Shown here in pieces: positions 1-11,733 of a DNA stretch of 64,000 nt; positions within the stretch are counted from its first letter, which is position 1, and each line of letters begins with the position of its first letter. Source of the DNA: Mesodorylaimus sp. YZB2_4 (taxonomy: Eukaryota > Nematoda > Enoplea > Dorylaimida > Dorylaimidae); NCBI GenBank assembly GCA_030248295.1, contig JASANH010000916.1, positions 434,001 through 498,000 of the forward strand, written 5' to 3'. The notes beneath the pieces were generated by a model that saw nothing but the letters and a program-made list of their open reading frames with translations, was not told the DNA's origin and made no database searches. The position numbers and the translations under genes were made by a program.

Positions 1-3000
1 GCCGGCAAATTACACCCATTGCATTGTCGCACACGCTTTAGAAAACCGGTGCCGCACACTAAAAAATGCGTCCGCAAATTTGACCAAGGGAGGGTTGGAA
101 CATATCTCTGCTCTCAACTGCCTCCCATGAGTTAACAAGTGCGAATGGCGGTAGCTCAGTGAGCCCTATGACTAGCAGGGCCCCGTTGCATAAAAGCCAG
201 GACAAGTCAACTTGACTCATTTAGGATGACTATATACCCTGTGTGTATTCGCGTAATTAGAAAGGGTATTTTTGCTACAAAGGCCGCCGCGAAAGGAAAA
301 ATCGGTGATAAAATAGGCGCTCCCATTGTGGAGAAAGGAAAATTGGTTCAGCATTCAGTATAATACCCAAAAACTAATTATCGCCCGACTGATCAGCGAG
401 AAGAAAAATGATCCGTTTAGCCTGATCGATGCACCGAAGGAATCACCTTTGGTGGCAAGAGAAAGAAGTAATGGGAAATCATCGATGTTCGATGCTGGTA
501 AGTGTCTTTGCAAAATGGTGTTGAGGGGCAATGTTTATCAGGACTCTAGCTTATAGTTCTAGAGCCTTAAAATGGTGTGAGTGACTTTGCGAATTTAGAG
601 TGAACCTATCTTATGCATGCGATCTCGCGACGATAAATGCTAATGCCTGCTAAAAACCGTAGGATGCGCATGGTGCGAGTGCTGTGCACAATTTCTGGCT
701 GAATTTTGTAAAGATTTCTTGTGTTGAGAAACGTGGGTAACAGCAATTTTGCATCATGCTTTTCCTCAGTTTTTCCTTTGTTCTCTGTTCGAGTGGAGCC
801 CGGAGCAAGGGACTCACACAAACGAAAATCAGTGTTGGCCAATACGAAATCGGATGCTAAGATCACATGGATCACCATCTCCAGTTTTATTGCTTGAATT
901 TAGTCGGCCAGCGAGAGGATATTCCGATTTTAGCACAAGCAGCAGTTCGAAAGAGTTCACTGCAGTAAGCCAAGTCTCGCAAAGTCTAAGCACAAAAACA
1001 GCTCAGCACATACTATCGATGCATTCTTGCTCGCACTGAACTGGTATGCACTCACGGCAACAACGGGTATTGCGGACAAGCCCAGTATCGTAGTTTAGAA
1101 CTTGCTCATGCGACTGAATGCCCTTGACCTTTGAGCTGCGCTTCGAGTGAGCCGACTCATGACCAGCCTGAAAATAAGCTTGCTTTTGCCCACTTCCAGT
1201 ATTGTACAGCCAACAAGATTGATGTCTTTGAGCGTAGACCCTATTCCAGGAGCACCCTTACATCTGTTAAATTAAAACAAAATGTGCTGCTGAGTTGCAG
1301 AGTCGAAAAATGCTTTCATGACCATCTGTCTCTAACGTCAGCTTGATTGATTTGACCCATTCGTCGCCGTGCAACAGTCCTACGGTCGGCACGCGTGGGC
1401 CAGACTGAGACTTGACCAACTAAAGTTAGAGGCAAGCCGAGTCTTGCGACTACACTAGTGTTGCAAATGACGTCGGTTTTTCAATTTGACTTTGACCTGG
1501 ACTTTAACAGGAGTCCCAAAAAATTTTTTACTTCGACATTGACTTTGACAGGGACCGGAAATTTTTTTGACCTCGACTTTGACTTTGACGGGGCAAAAAT
1601 GCTTAATTTTGACATTGAAATTGACTCAAAATTGACCTTTTACAAAAATTTCAAAAGGGTTCCATAGATACGCCCCTTGTCCCACCAGGTAGGTAGCTCG
1701 CATGCCGCCCCTATTTTTCGAAGCCTTTGCCCAAGTCTGTAGGTTGGCTACGGCCGAGCCTATCTTGGTGTCACAGCCGGATCGGATCGGATTCCGTCTG
1801 TTCGGATCGGATTATCCAATCTGAACTATTCGATCCGACATTTTAAGCCGATGGTGTTTGCAATGACCGTTTGCAAACAACTAACTGTTGCGCAGTTTTT
1901 CTCCAACCACTCTAATGTAATGAGTGCGATGATATCAGTATCTGCATTGATGCTTTCTTTCTTCCTCTCATAATTAGGGTTACAAGTTAACTTCTCAATA
2001 TTATCATTTGAGACCAGATAAAACAACTGAAAATCCGTTGCTTGGTGCAAAAGAAAGCTTTCTGCAAAATATCAGGGGCGTCTGGCCTACTGATCAGCAG
2101 TGGCCATAAAAGTCCTGAGAATTTTTAAATTCTTGTATGGTAAGGAGCCCGAGCGTTGAAAAAAGCATTCAGGGCTTTTTCCAAATCCGGCTTGTTGGGT
2201 TTTATGATTTAAGCTTCCAACACTCGGGTTTTGGGAAAAAACCCTGACTGTTATTGACTGTTTAAAAATGACATTATGCATTATTGTTTATGCAGAACTT
2301 TTACACGTAGGCGAAAGCATGCTAGGCACACTCTGATCCATCCATCGCATATCTTGCCAGAGAGAGCAGAAGATATTGGCTCATTGTCAGTCATCGTTCA
2401 AGGAGACGACACCATTAAAATTTCCACGAGCTTCCTACTGCCTGCCCTTGATTGGGTCAGATAACTAAATGGATTGGTTCATAAACTTTCCAATTGCTGA
2501 GCCAACTTAATTTAGAGCAGAAAGTTGTTTTGTTCAAAAAGGGAAACCAAGGGTCAAGCACTGTCCTCATTGTAATTCTTTTTCATATTACCATAATACT
2601 AGATGGATCATCTAGTGTTACGGTAGTAGCAAGTTCGAACAGCATGTTTCTAGCATGTTCGAAACTTGCTACATAGCAAGTTTCTTACATGCTAGAATAC
2701 AAGTAAACCGAACGACCCTTACATTTGCTGCCACACTGGTAGACATCATCGCATTCACAATCATCGTAAACACGAGAATGACCGACAGCAATTGTCGCAT
2801 TTTATTTCGTAGTTGCTTTAAGTAATCGACTCTGAAGTTGACTGCTTTGTCCAAAAGGCTCAGAAACACTGGCATTTCACGCAGACATCTTATTTTAAGC
2901 TTCACGATAATGCATTCCAACAGCAGATGTCAAATCTACTCATGAACCCGTAAACGGAAACCTTTTAGCTCGATGGAAAGCGAGAATGAAAAGTTCTAGC

Positions 3001-3860
3001 TGGGACGGTCGACATGGAAAGAAGGGCGAAGGAGAAATGACGAAGAAACTTTATATGACTGAATCGAAAGTTTTATGTACGTTGAGACAGAAACAGCCAC
3101 TCGTGGCCAAGAGCTTGCATATCTGGCCTGGTTAACCTTATTTCAAATACAGTAATCGTAGTTTTAGAGTGCCACTTGGTTAGGATGGCGTGAGAAGATG
3201 TTTGTTCAGCCAAGTTAAAAAAGCATGCCAATCTAATATATTTGCTGGTGCAAAAGTCCTGAACATGTCAGCAGTGCTCGAGCCGTCGGCGTCGGAGTTG
3301 ATCCGAGCCGTCGGCTCCATGAGTATACTTTGATACCACTACATACACTGGAACTACACCGCAGACTACAAACAGGATCACGTGATCTCAGTTTATAGAG
3401 TCTCAAGCTTACGTCTGCCCTTGTCTAATTAAAGCTGACTTTTGAAAGCAACACAGAAAGAGGCTTAGAAAAGCCTGTATGCGACTAGTGCATGCAAAGT
3501 TGCACAAAAAACTTTTACAAAGTGGATCGTCTCTGTATTGATCGCTTAGGTTCCTTCCTGCGTCCACCTGCATGAAAGAGAGTTTTTCTCCTCCAGATCG
3601 GGTCGTATTGGGTTTCTTGTCAGCCCAATCAGACCGGTCTCCGCAAGACTCGTCGCTGACCCTCTCACCTAGCTAAACACACAGTTTTACGCACAGACGC
3701 ACTCACATGTGTGCTATACTTCTCTGGACGATACTGTGACATAGTTACATAAAACCTCGCATTTAATTTGGTGCCCTCGGCCGGTGCAGTCCGGTTGCTG
3801 CTCGAGGCTTGCCCAGCTCGAGCTGCGCCAGCCACTCAGAGATGGCGTGGCCTAGTGTTA
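1..3860. other. Non-coding stretch, no gene recognised
   Basis: I see no convincing gene. All open frames here are under 100 codons and resemble no family I know. Two local signals are listed elsewhere: a tRNA A-box-like run near 148-167 without a partner B box, and a TTGACTTTGAC-rich tract at 1471-1650. The rest looks like decayed intergenic or repeat-derived sequence. Confidence 0.5.
1471..1650. repeat. Degenerate TTGACTTTGAC repeat tract
   Basis: The tract is built from loosely repeated 6-mers (TTGACT, TTTGAC, TCGACT) separated by runs of T or A. On the other strand the unit reads GTCAAAGTCAA, the same motif that fills the head of the larger dispersed repeat at 3885-4015 and 24005-24180. 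It is therefore probably a scrap of that repeat family in inverted orientation. It encodes a low-complexity Asp/Phe/Leu-rich frame that I do not regard as a gene. Confidence 0.6.
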
Positions 3861-4791
3861 CGAGTAGAAATGACCTCAAGCTCAGGGTCAGAATTCTGGT
3901 CAAACCCTGATTGACCGACCCTTGGTCAAAGTCAGGGTCAAGGTCAAAACATTTTTTGGGGTCCGGTCAAGGTTAGGGTCAGGTCAGAATTTCTTGCACC
4001 CGGTCAGAGTATTCTGACAGCGAAAGAAAGTAAATTTTGTAAAATGTTGGAGAAAAAATTTTTTAGCTCCCAGATCCTGTGTAGGATCTGGGGGCAGTTT
4101 CTAACTTCGAAATCCCAAGGCATGTCCTAAATTCTAGGGCAGTCCTAAGTCATTTCATAATCAGCTTGGGGTCCCACCCCAGGACACCAGGCTGACTTAA
4201 GTTTAGGACGACCTCGACCATGTCCTAAGTCTGGTGTCTTTATATCCTAGCAGCACTGCCATGCTGTCATGTCTGTCAGGCGCAGCAATCGCCCTTGATC
4301 TAGAGCAATTTTGAGCAATTTTGAGCTGACCTTTCTACTGTAGAGCCACTTGTGGGCAATTTTTGGGCGTCTTGAGATTGTGGCACTTTGCCTCTCTCTC
4401 GACCCGCAAAAACGGTTCTTTTTCAGCTGAACAAAAATTCTGTCGTCCCTTTTTAGCCATTGAGGCCAAAAAGGGACGACAGAATCCCATTATCACCATT
4501 TAACTCCTTACCCAAGCATAATGCACTTGGCAGGGGAGGGAGACACACAAAATTAATCAAGGCTTATACGCGAGATCAAGTTACTGCCAAGCATGGTACA
4601 GAATCCCACAAAAGAGTCGCATAAAACACAAAACTCTGTTTGTAGGTTTAAAAATTATGACTTGGAAAATCCAAATGATGTGGTTCACACAGTCGCCTAC
4701 TAACATGATGGTCAGATTTTGTGCATAAAACGAGGATTCCCAAATTATAAAGGTCCCGTGACAATGCCCCCACTTGGTCGTTTCCCCCACT

Positions 4792-5681
4792 GAGACGATT
4801 CCCCCACTGTGTCGTTTCCCCTACCTCGTCTGGTGGGGGAATCGACTCACTGAGACATGCGACGTTTCCCCCTTTGTGACGATTCCCCCACCGTGTCGTT
4901 TCCCCACCATAATTTTCTCCTGATATGCAGGTAGGTATGACTTCGGTCGCAAAAGGCAGCACGTGCGTGATTGGATGTGTGTGGCAGGATGATAGTCTTG
5001 GCTTGTAGGGTGAGGGGCAGTGTAAAGTACAAGTTTGGTGCTGCAGCTCAACGTGCAAGGTATTCAGGCTACAAACTTTTTGAACTCCCAACTTATTGCA
5101 GAATTATTATTGCAGACTCCCAACTTACGCTGCCAATACGAGTGTATGTAAGACCAGACCAGGTTTTCTGTGCCAATGAAGGCATGTTTCAAATCCAGAT
5201 GTACGGAAAGAACTACCTCACTGTGAATCGGGAAAAAACAGAAGACATAAATTTAGGCGGTGGAACTTGGGTGAATTCACCAGTATGACAGCTGCAGATT
5301 TTGGCAAAGTAGTTTTCTCATCCACGATGCGTTATGCTCGTCTTCTTTGCCCTTGAACCAGGCGAGCGTTGGTCCAAGGAGAAAACGTGAAGCAAGCATT
5401 TTAGGCCCTATCACAACATGGCTTTCGGAGCACGGCAGTCGAACGATAATTCAACAGAATCGTGGAGTATTTGAGGCATATTTCATATCTTCTAGGATAA
5501 GCGATGAAGATTTGTGGATGAGTACTTAGTCCCACACGGAGGCTCAAAATTTGAATAGCCGCAGTTTCTGAAAACTTATGGTGGGGGAAACGACACGGTG
5601 GGGGAATCGTTTCAGTGAGGAAACGTCGCATGTCTCAGTGAGTCGTTTCCCCCACCAGACACAGTGGGGGAAACGTCTCAC
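4792..5681. mobile_element. Nested element with inverted termini
   Basis: The left arm (4792-4910) and right arm (5578-5681) are reverse complements over about 100-120 bases, built from GTTTCCCCCAC and GATTCCCCCAC motifs and sharing the ACTGAGACATGCGACGTTTC block. The corresponding position in copy 2 of the surrounding repeat (around 24890-24960) lacks this block, so it is an insertion. The internal 670 bases hold open frames (4971-5288 and 5347-5529, + strand) that I cannot match to a transposase. It looks like a foldback or MITE-type DNA element. A short related palindrome lies at 15128-15171. Confidence 0.7.
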
Positions 5682-5957
5682 GATCATAATAAAACATGTG
5701 GTAAAGCTCATAAGAAAAACGAATTTTCAAATTTTTTGCGGACCTCATATAATGTGCACCAGCCTGCCTTAGCCAAGGCGTCCTCGTGACATGGTAAAAA
5801 TATTCAGATACAATCGCACAGCAAACTTCGACTGGTGATGGGTGCCCAGCTTATTTCCGACGTTAAAGTTTGTGGTCTGCTAAAATGTCTGAAGTCATCC
5901 TTTTTCAATTGTGAAACAAGATAAGACCTGTGGGACAGGTCTTATCTTCTCTTATCA

Positions 5958-6205
5958 AGACTCACAATCAGCAGGGGCCAGTTTCACAATGCGTTTCTTA
6001 TTTCAGGACGGGTAGAAATTCAGGACACTATTTAGGACAGCGCCTAAATCCACGGATGATGCACCTCTGGGACAGCTATTGTGACACGTCCTAAATTTGT
6101 GTCTCAGCGTTGTCCCAAGTTGCTATCCTAAATAGTGCCCTCAATTCGTACTATGAAAAATTAGAATCGGACTGTGGTACTGGCCCCTGCTGATTGTGAG
6201 TCTTG
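5958..6205. repeat. Hairpin (foldback) module inside repeat A copy 1
   Basis: CAAGACTCACAATCAGCAGG at 5958 is the reverse complement of the block at about 6185-6205. Just inside lie GGACACTATTTAGGACAGC on the left and a TCCTAAATAGTGCCCTC block on the right, again inverted. The roughly 250 bases would fold into a long hairpin. Copy 2 (25130-25310) keeps the right arm but has lost most of the left one. Confidence 0.65.
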
Positions 6206-6430
6206 TGCTATTGCAGTTATCTTACTCGTGCAGTTGCCTACCAGCCCAGCTGCATGGACTACTGTGTGCCAGCGTAGTGTGCGCTTGCAAATGCCATCCA
6301 CCCGTGGCATAGCCATCCCTATCTCTTCCCATTTGTTCATATCCAAGCTTGGCCTCATTGACCCAAGATATTCTGGCTGTGCCAGCCACTTCCAGCCTGG
6401 TAAGGCGCCTTTTCTCGGATTACGAGAAAA

Positions 6431-8950
6431 AGAAGTCGATCATGTGGAGGCAGTTTGAGCAGAAAATTGACGATATAAGAAACGAGATCTATTTTTGATT
6501 TTCAATGGATGTCAGCTTCTCTAGTTTTCCCAGAGACATCAACAACAGCTTTGCATATCTTTTTGAGCTTGATAAAAATTCAGTTTCACGGGCTGCCCGT
6601 GAAATTTCACGCAATGTCAGCTGTAGTTAAATTTCTTGGTCGAATTGCAAGCACAGAGAAGCTATGTTGCTGGTGCCGATTATAAGAAAACTTTTTTGTT
6701 CGATCAATGTCAAAGTCAGAGCCATAAAATTTACAGTTCCTAGCAGGTAAATGGTCAGGCCAGAAAGATTTTTTGGTTCAGTCAAGGTCAGGGTCTGGTG
6801 AGACAGTGAAAAACCCAGGTCATTGGAACACTAGCGTGGCCCTGTCAGAATCTCTACTGCTGATGGAGGACTGTAACGGTACATACATTGTGACTTTCGA
6901 ACATGTATGAAACTGTTTCGTAATGAAACATGAATGCTAGTCAAGGGAGTTATTTGGTGCAGATTTGGTGTTGGCACGGAATGTGAGCACACATGAGGCA
7001 CACATGGGATACAGCATAAGGGATTTCTTAGCCAGGAAAACCTGGACTTACTTCGTCATGTTCAGGAATCAAACGTGATTGTGGGCTTGATGACCTATTA
7101 GATATTAAGACTTACTCAGACTGTGGCTACTCCCACCGACTTATCAGAGTAGCTAAGAGCTTATGATGAGAAGGTACACGGAAATTACTCAAAAAACTTG
7201 CGCAGTCCAATTCTCAAAATTGGACTAAAATTCTTGGGAGTTACGGAAAATAAAAGCGTGGCAATGCAAGGTTTTATGCATTCTGAAAAACCTGAATTTT
7301 GCAAGAGATATGTAAGGAACTTGCTAACCTGCTGTATTTTTAGTCCATCATACCCAGTCATACCCATGACTTGACTCGATCAGGGGGTACAATCGTACAG
7401 TATGTCGTATTGCACATCCTCATATCATGAGCACCCAAGATTTTGACAACGTCCCTATGATACTAAACCTTGAACGTGCATTTTTCCGCCATTAGATTTA
7501 CCTAGGCACTCCGACATTGGCAACTAACAACTATGGAGCTCCCATTAGTATTGTTAGACATGCTACAGATAAACCTCATTAATCTTCACAGGCAAAAATT
7601 CTTCAGAAAATATGATTGCCTATGTCATAACACTTTGCATTCTTTGAATTTCTTTCCATTATTTCCCTACCTTTGGTTTATTTTTTCATGCCACTAAAAA
7701 GCCATTTTTCAAGAGCCTAAACGCCATAATGGTCGGTCAACCTTTCGAACAGGACCCTAAGCCTGACCTCTCTGAATTACCGGCCTCCAACGTAACAAGG
7801 GAGTATTTCACAGTATGTACGTAATAGCCTTACAGCACAAAAGACTTGATACAGCGCCCATATTCTGTGCATTCAGAGTTACCTACGCACGTGGATGCGC
7901 CACTGGAAGTTTGACAAAGCTGAAAGAGTCAATTAGCATTTCTTGAATCACAAATTGAAATGACAGGCCAGAAAATGTCACTCACGAACGTCAGGGCGGA
8001 ATCAGCGAAGCCTTTTCGCCCCGCCTCGTTCTCTATTTCACAAATCATGCCATTTCCCTTTTTTAACCCCTTGAACGTCACTAACGTATTTTTAAGGCAT
8101 CATTATAAATTCTTTTCCGCCTATAATTCTGACCGCACTTTTCAGGTTGGAATCGCAAAAGTATAGCTTGACAGTCATATAATGTATTTGCCCAATCATC
8201 ATTTTTGCCTGACTTTCCTCTGGAAAAGCTTTTTTTGTAATATTTGCCCAAAAAATTTCTTTCCATCTTTTGAAGTGTTAAATAAGAGCTGCCATTAACA
8301 AAAACTGTCATTCTTTTTTCAGAAAAACGGCTACCACTCAAACATGCACGCAAGAATGTCAAGATAAACAAAAAATGTCATACTGCTTGCTGGTATCACC
8401 ATCCCACTACCTGTATAAACTAGGGTCTCCGCATTTCCATCGAGTCCGTGCAAATGTTATAGCATAGCAGTCGTAGCAGTTGGTGCAGTACAGTATATTC
8501 GAATGCTTTGACGATGTTGGCGGACCAAATTATAAAACCTTGAAATATGCGGCTAAAGGTCAGCTCTGAATGCGTGACGCGCGACTTAGTCGATTTCTGT
8601 AGTTTAATGGCATGGCAAAGAAAACGTCAACGTGTTCGATCAACGTCATCAAAGACTTCGACGGGAGCGTAATTGCGCTGTTATTTAGCGTGGGCTAATC
8701 AAAACCAAAAGGATCGAAACAAGCAGCCGGGAGAGATTTTTCCTGATGCTCATTATGCTGGCTGAATTTACTGTGGGCTGAAATACAGTGTCGACAACCT
8801 CGCCCTTCATGGCAACACAACAGCACCCGCAGAGAAAGAGTGGAGGAGACTCACTGCGGCACACTCGCAATACAAGTTGAGAAGGGCATCAACATTTTAC
8901 AGTTGAGGGGAGCCAAAACATATCAGCTTGTTGATTGATATCATTGCAGC
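6431..8950. other. Non-coding stretch
   Basis: No gene is recognised. A short scrap of the GGTCAGG-type repeat head occurs near 6750-6805. The remaining sequence is AT-rich with small unconvincing frames. The region is downstream of the minus-strand GPCR that ends at 8952 and may hold its 3' untranslated part. Confidence 0.45.
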
Positions 8951-8951
8951 C

Positions 8952-10166
8952 TTACGACAATCTCCCGACAATCTCCCGACACAAACCCGCCACTATCACT
9001 AAGCAATCTTTGAAAGCTTCCCGGAATCTCTTCAAAAAAATCATGTATATAAGGAATAATTCCCCGTGAGCGAGGGAATAAATAAGGGTACTTATCAAAT
9101 TGAAATACAAGATGGTGATAGAAAGCGAGTCGGCGCGATTTCTGAAAGCCAATGTGCACAAATCTCCTGTTCGCACTCGCAATGCAGATTTTAAGAGCTT
9201 CAAAGAACCTAATTCTTTCAGGTAAAAAAAAAAAGTAAGCGCGCTAGATATAAAGAGCTCGAAAATGATTAAAATGGTATCGATGATTTGATATTTACAA
9301 ATGGCAAACATGGTCTTCTGCTCTTGCGCAACTTGTGATTCGGTGACAGTATTCGCAACTTGAAGGGACCTTTTTCGAAGAGTCAATATTATTGCGACAC
9401 AAAAAACGAGAAGGATGATTAAAATCAAAATTTTGATGATGGGAAATACATAAAATACCAAGTAATTCTCGTATATTTGATATTTGATTCCGAAAGAATT
9501 CCTTCTCATTTTTGGTCTTGTCCCATTGCCGAATGGAATATAGGTCATGTCCATTTCGAAAAGGGGCATCAGCTCCAAGCATCCGAATCCAAAGGATACA
9601 GAAAGTGAAAGGAAAAGATATTTTCTCGACTCAATAGTTTTATATAAATCTCTGAAGCAAACTGCAAAAAACCGATCGAGGGTCATGAATAGAGTGAGCA
9701 CAACAAGATTCAGTCTGATGGCTCTCCGCCACGCTTCGAGTCCAAGATTTGACATGTAGTAAGCCAGGGGATTGGTATGGGGTTCTGGATAAAGGGTCAA
9801 CACTGCATCGACCATGATCAAGAGGGATTGGCACAACTGACCAACAGCGATGAAACGGAGAAACACGAAAAGGGAGCCTGTTAGTTTGGGGGACAAAAGA
9901 GTGAAACAGAGAAGAAAGTTACAAATCAGTCCGATGGGACCAGCAATGTTACTGTGCACATGATTCTTAATGTAAAAGTTTTGAAATTGTTTATAATTCT
10001 GAGCCCGTTGGGAACTTTCCAGGCAATACATCGAAATATCGTCGCACGACCACACGCAGTCGTCTGTGGAGTTACCGACACTTATTAGCTGGTCATTAAA
10101 GATATTACAGCTGTCGACCCAAGGAGCCGAGAACCCGCACGTCTCTAAGAAAACACTGGCATTCAT
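8952..10166 (-). CDS. Rhodopsin-like GPCR, single exon, orphan
   Basis: The uninterrupted 404-residue frame has the layout of a class A GPCR. An extracellular N terminus of about 75 residues carries several cysteines and N-glycosylation sites (Asn2 and others) and is followed by seven hydrophobic segments. TM3 ends in LDRFFAVC, a DRF variant of the DRY motif. TM5 is very hydrophobic (PIIKILILIILLVFCVAII) and the third intracellular loop is short. TM7 lacks the usual NPxxY and reads YSLAHGELFLIYMIFLKRF before a basic C terminus. The loop between TM6 and TM7 is unusually long. No intron is needed to complete the seven-TM core, so I take the first ATG. The divergence suggests a lineage-specific chemosensory or peptide receptor; the ligand cannot be inferred. 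Confidence 0.8.
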   Translation of the reverse strand: MNASVFLETCGFSAPWVDSCNIFNDQLISVGNSTDDCVWSCDDISMYCLESSQRAQNYKQFQNFYIKNHVHSNIAGPIGLICNFLLCFTLLSPKLTGSLFVFLRFIAVGQLCQSLLIMVDAVLTLYPEPHTNPLAYYMSNLGLEAWRRAIRLNLVVLTLFMTLDRFFAVCFRDLYKTIESRKYLFLSLSVSFGFGCLELMPLFEMDMTYIPFGNGTRPKMRRNSFGIKYQIYENYLVFYVFPIIKILILIILLVFCVAIILTLRKRSLQVANTVTESQVAQEQKTMFAICKYQIIDTILIIFELFISSALTFFFYLKELGSLKLLKSALRVRTGDLCTLAFRNRADSLSITILYFNLISTLIYSLAHGELFLIYMIFLKRFREAFKDCLVIVAGLCREIVGRLS

Positions 10167-11733
10167 TGCGAGTCGACGAAGGTGACCTGATTCGAAAAAT
10201 GTTTTTCGGGCTTGTCAATCCAAAGAAGACAAGAACACGCGTAGGTTCGTGTTTCAAAGAGGTCAAAGTGATGTTTTTTCTCAGAATGGATTTCTCTGTT
10301 CCATCCAGAATTAGCAGGAGTCGAATCACTGGCGCCTCGTCTTCGGTTGAATGGTGGAAATTTCGTGGGAGTGTGCTTGATGTCGAAAATTTGAGCGGCT
10401 TCGATTAGTGCAGGTATTCGGTCTGATTGCTGTGACTAGACGGTGATCACAGTGATTCTTTTGACTTTCCCGGATATGTCTTAAAGCGGACAGACTTGGA
10501 CGTGAGGTCGGTCGGTTATTAACATTAGAAAAAGGTCTGATATGAGTGAAAAACCATTTTGTGCTCACTCGGCTAGACTACGTATGCAATTAGGTGATAA
10601 TGAATGCAACGTGAAAATTTGCTAGGAGACTTCGCGGAAAATAAAAGAAAGCCAAGGCCGAGAAAATAATTCTACACAGAAAAACTTTTGTGCTCGTTCC
10701 ACACCACAGGTCTAGTCGCGCTTGATTTTACTTCACAGACAGAGGACGAAGGGATGGAAGTCTTATCACCTAATTATTTTGTACAAAACGAGAGTTTTTT
10801 TAGTTTCAGAGAAGTCAGACCACAGTTTCACTAAATAGGTTCGGTGATTTTTTTACAGAACTAGTTTTTCAGATCTGTCACGTTCGTAATTTCGTTCAAA
10901 TTGTTGTTGCACCGTGATTCATCAGCCTGCCAGAAAATCCGATCCCTTTGCCAAAATTTTGCGAAGCAATAAGAAAAGATGTGCGCCCCAGGAGCACCTA
11001 ATCAACTCAGCAACGCCTTCACACAAGTCTACGCAGCACGAAACGCCATCGCTCAGGGTGAAGATACCGAAGTGGTGTAGGCTGGTAGCGATGATGCTAT
11101 TAGACTTTGATCTCACAAACAGTGCTATTATGCAGCCTAGCATTTGTGAAAACCTCAAAGTCGGACAGCAAGCCAGCCCTCGGGGCAAATATCGAAAAAT
11201 AGTTTTGAAAGTTAAATGTAGATAGTGGGTTCCACATTTTTACAATGAGAGGCTGGCGGAGTTCAAAGCCAATGCGAACGAAATTACGATTCGCCTTCCA
11301 TCCGCTTCCATCTTTTTCACACTGCGCCTTGCCACAGTAGAAGTGCACTTGCTGGTTTGGGTCCTGGCGCGGTAAAGCTTGAACTTGAACTTGTAATAGG
11401 GGGTGGTCGGTGGCCAAAATCACGCGTGTGATAATGGGATCTTGCGTGCTATAAGCAATCAGATGAGTCGAAATATCTCTCGCCTAGCAAACAAGATTTT
11501 GACACTCCGATCAATGACATAACTCGCAAAGTAGCTGTTTTCATAAAAACAAAACAAAAAATAAGGAGCGACAACAATGCAGGGCAGTAAATGATGTGTA
11601 CGCATATATTGCACCCATATCACGGAAAGAGGCATGTTTTTACGGCACTAGTGCAGGTATTCAAATCCATCAGAATCGTATTACACGTCACTTGCTTCCA
11701 ATGAAGTCCATCACTATCCTAGCACTTCATGGT
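10167..11733. other. Intergenic stretch between GPCR and SLC33A1
   Basis: No gene is firmly supported. A minus-strand open frame at 11100-11423 (107 codons) contains a cysteine-bearing segment (HFYCGKAQCEKDGSGW) that could be an exon of an unrecognised protein. I found no clear splice partners and it matches no family I know. Otherwise the sequence is AT-rich and featureless. Confidence 0.4.

Larger units (their letters stand above)
3870..6430. repeat. Dispersed repeat family A, copy 1 (interrupted)
   Basis: This segment matches 23995-25500 block by block in the same order: a GGTCAAAGTCAGGGTCAAGG-rich head, a GATCTGGGGGCAGTTTC block, GTCCTAAGT/TAGGACG runs, a GGACGACCTCGACCATGTCC block, a CAGCCTGCCTTAGCCAAGG block and a CTGCTGATTGTGAGTC block. 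Copy 1 is about 1 kb longer because a separate element with inverted ends (4792-5681) sits inside it. The repeat has no recognisable long ORF. It may be the non-autonomous derivative of a DNA transposon, but its class is not resolved. Confidence 0.8.

Noticed and set aside
148-195. GGTAGCTCAGTGAGC as a tRNA gene start
   Set aside because: No B box or foldable T-arm follows; at best a scrap of a tRNA-derived repeat.
1458-1667. Asp/Phe/Leu-rich open frame at 1458-1667
   Set aside because: It is a by-product of the TTGACTTTGAC simple repeat.
5958-6358. Minus-strand frame with KWEEIGMAMPRVDG that hints at a Myb/SANT-like domain
   Set aside because: Too short, and the frame is not conserved in the second repeat copy.
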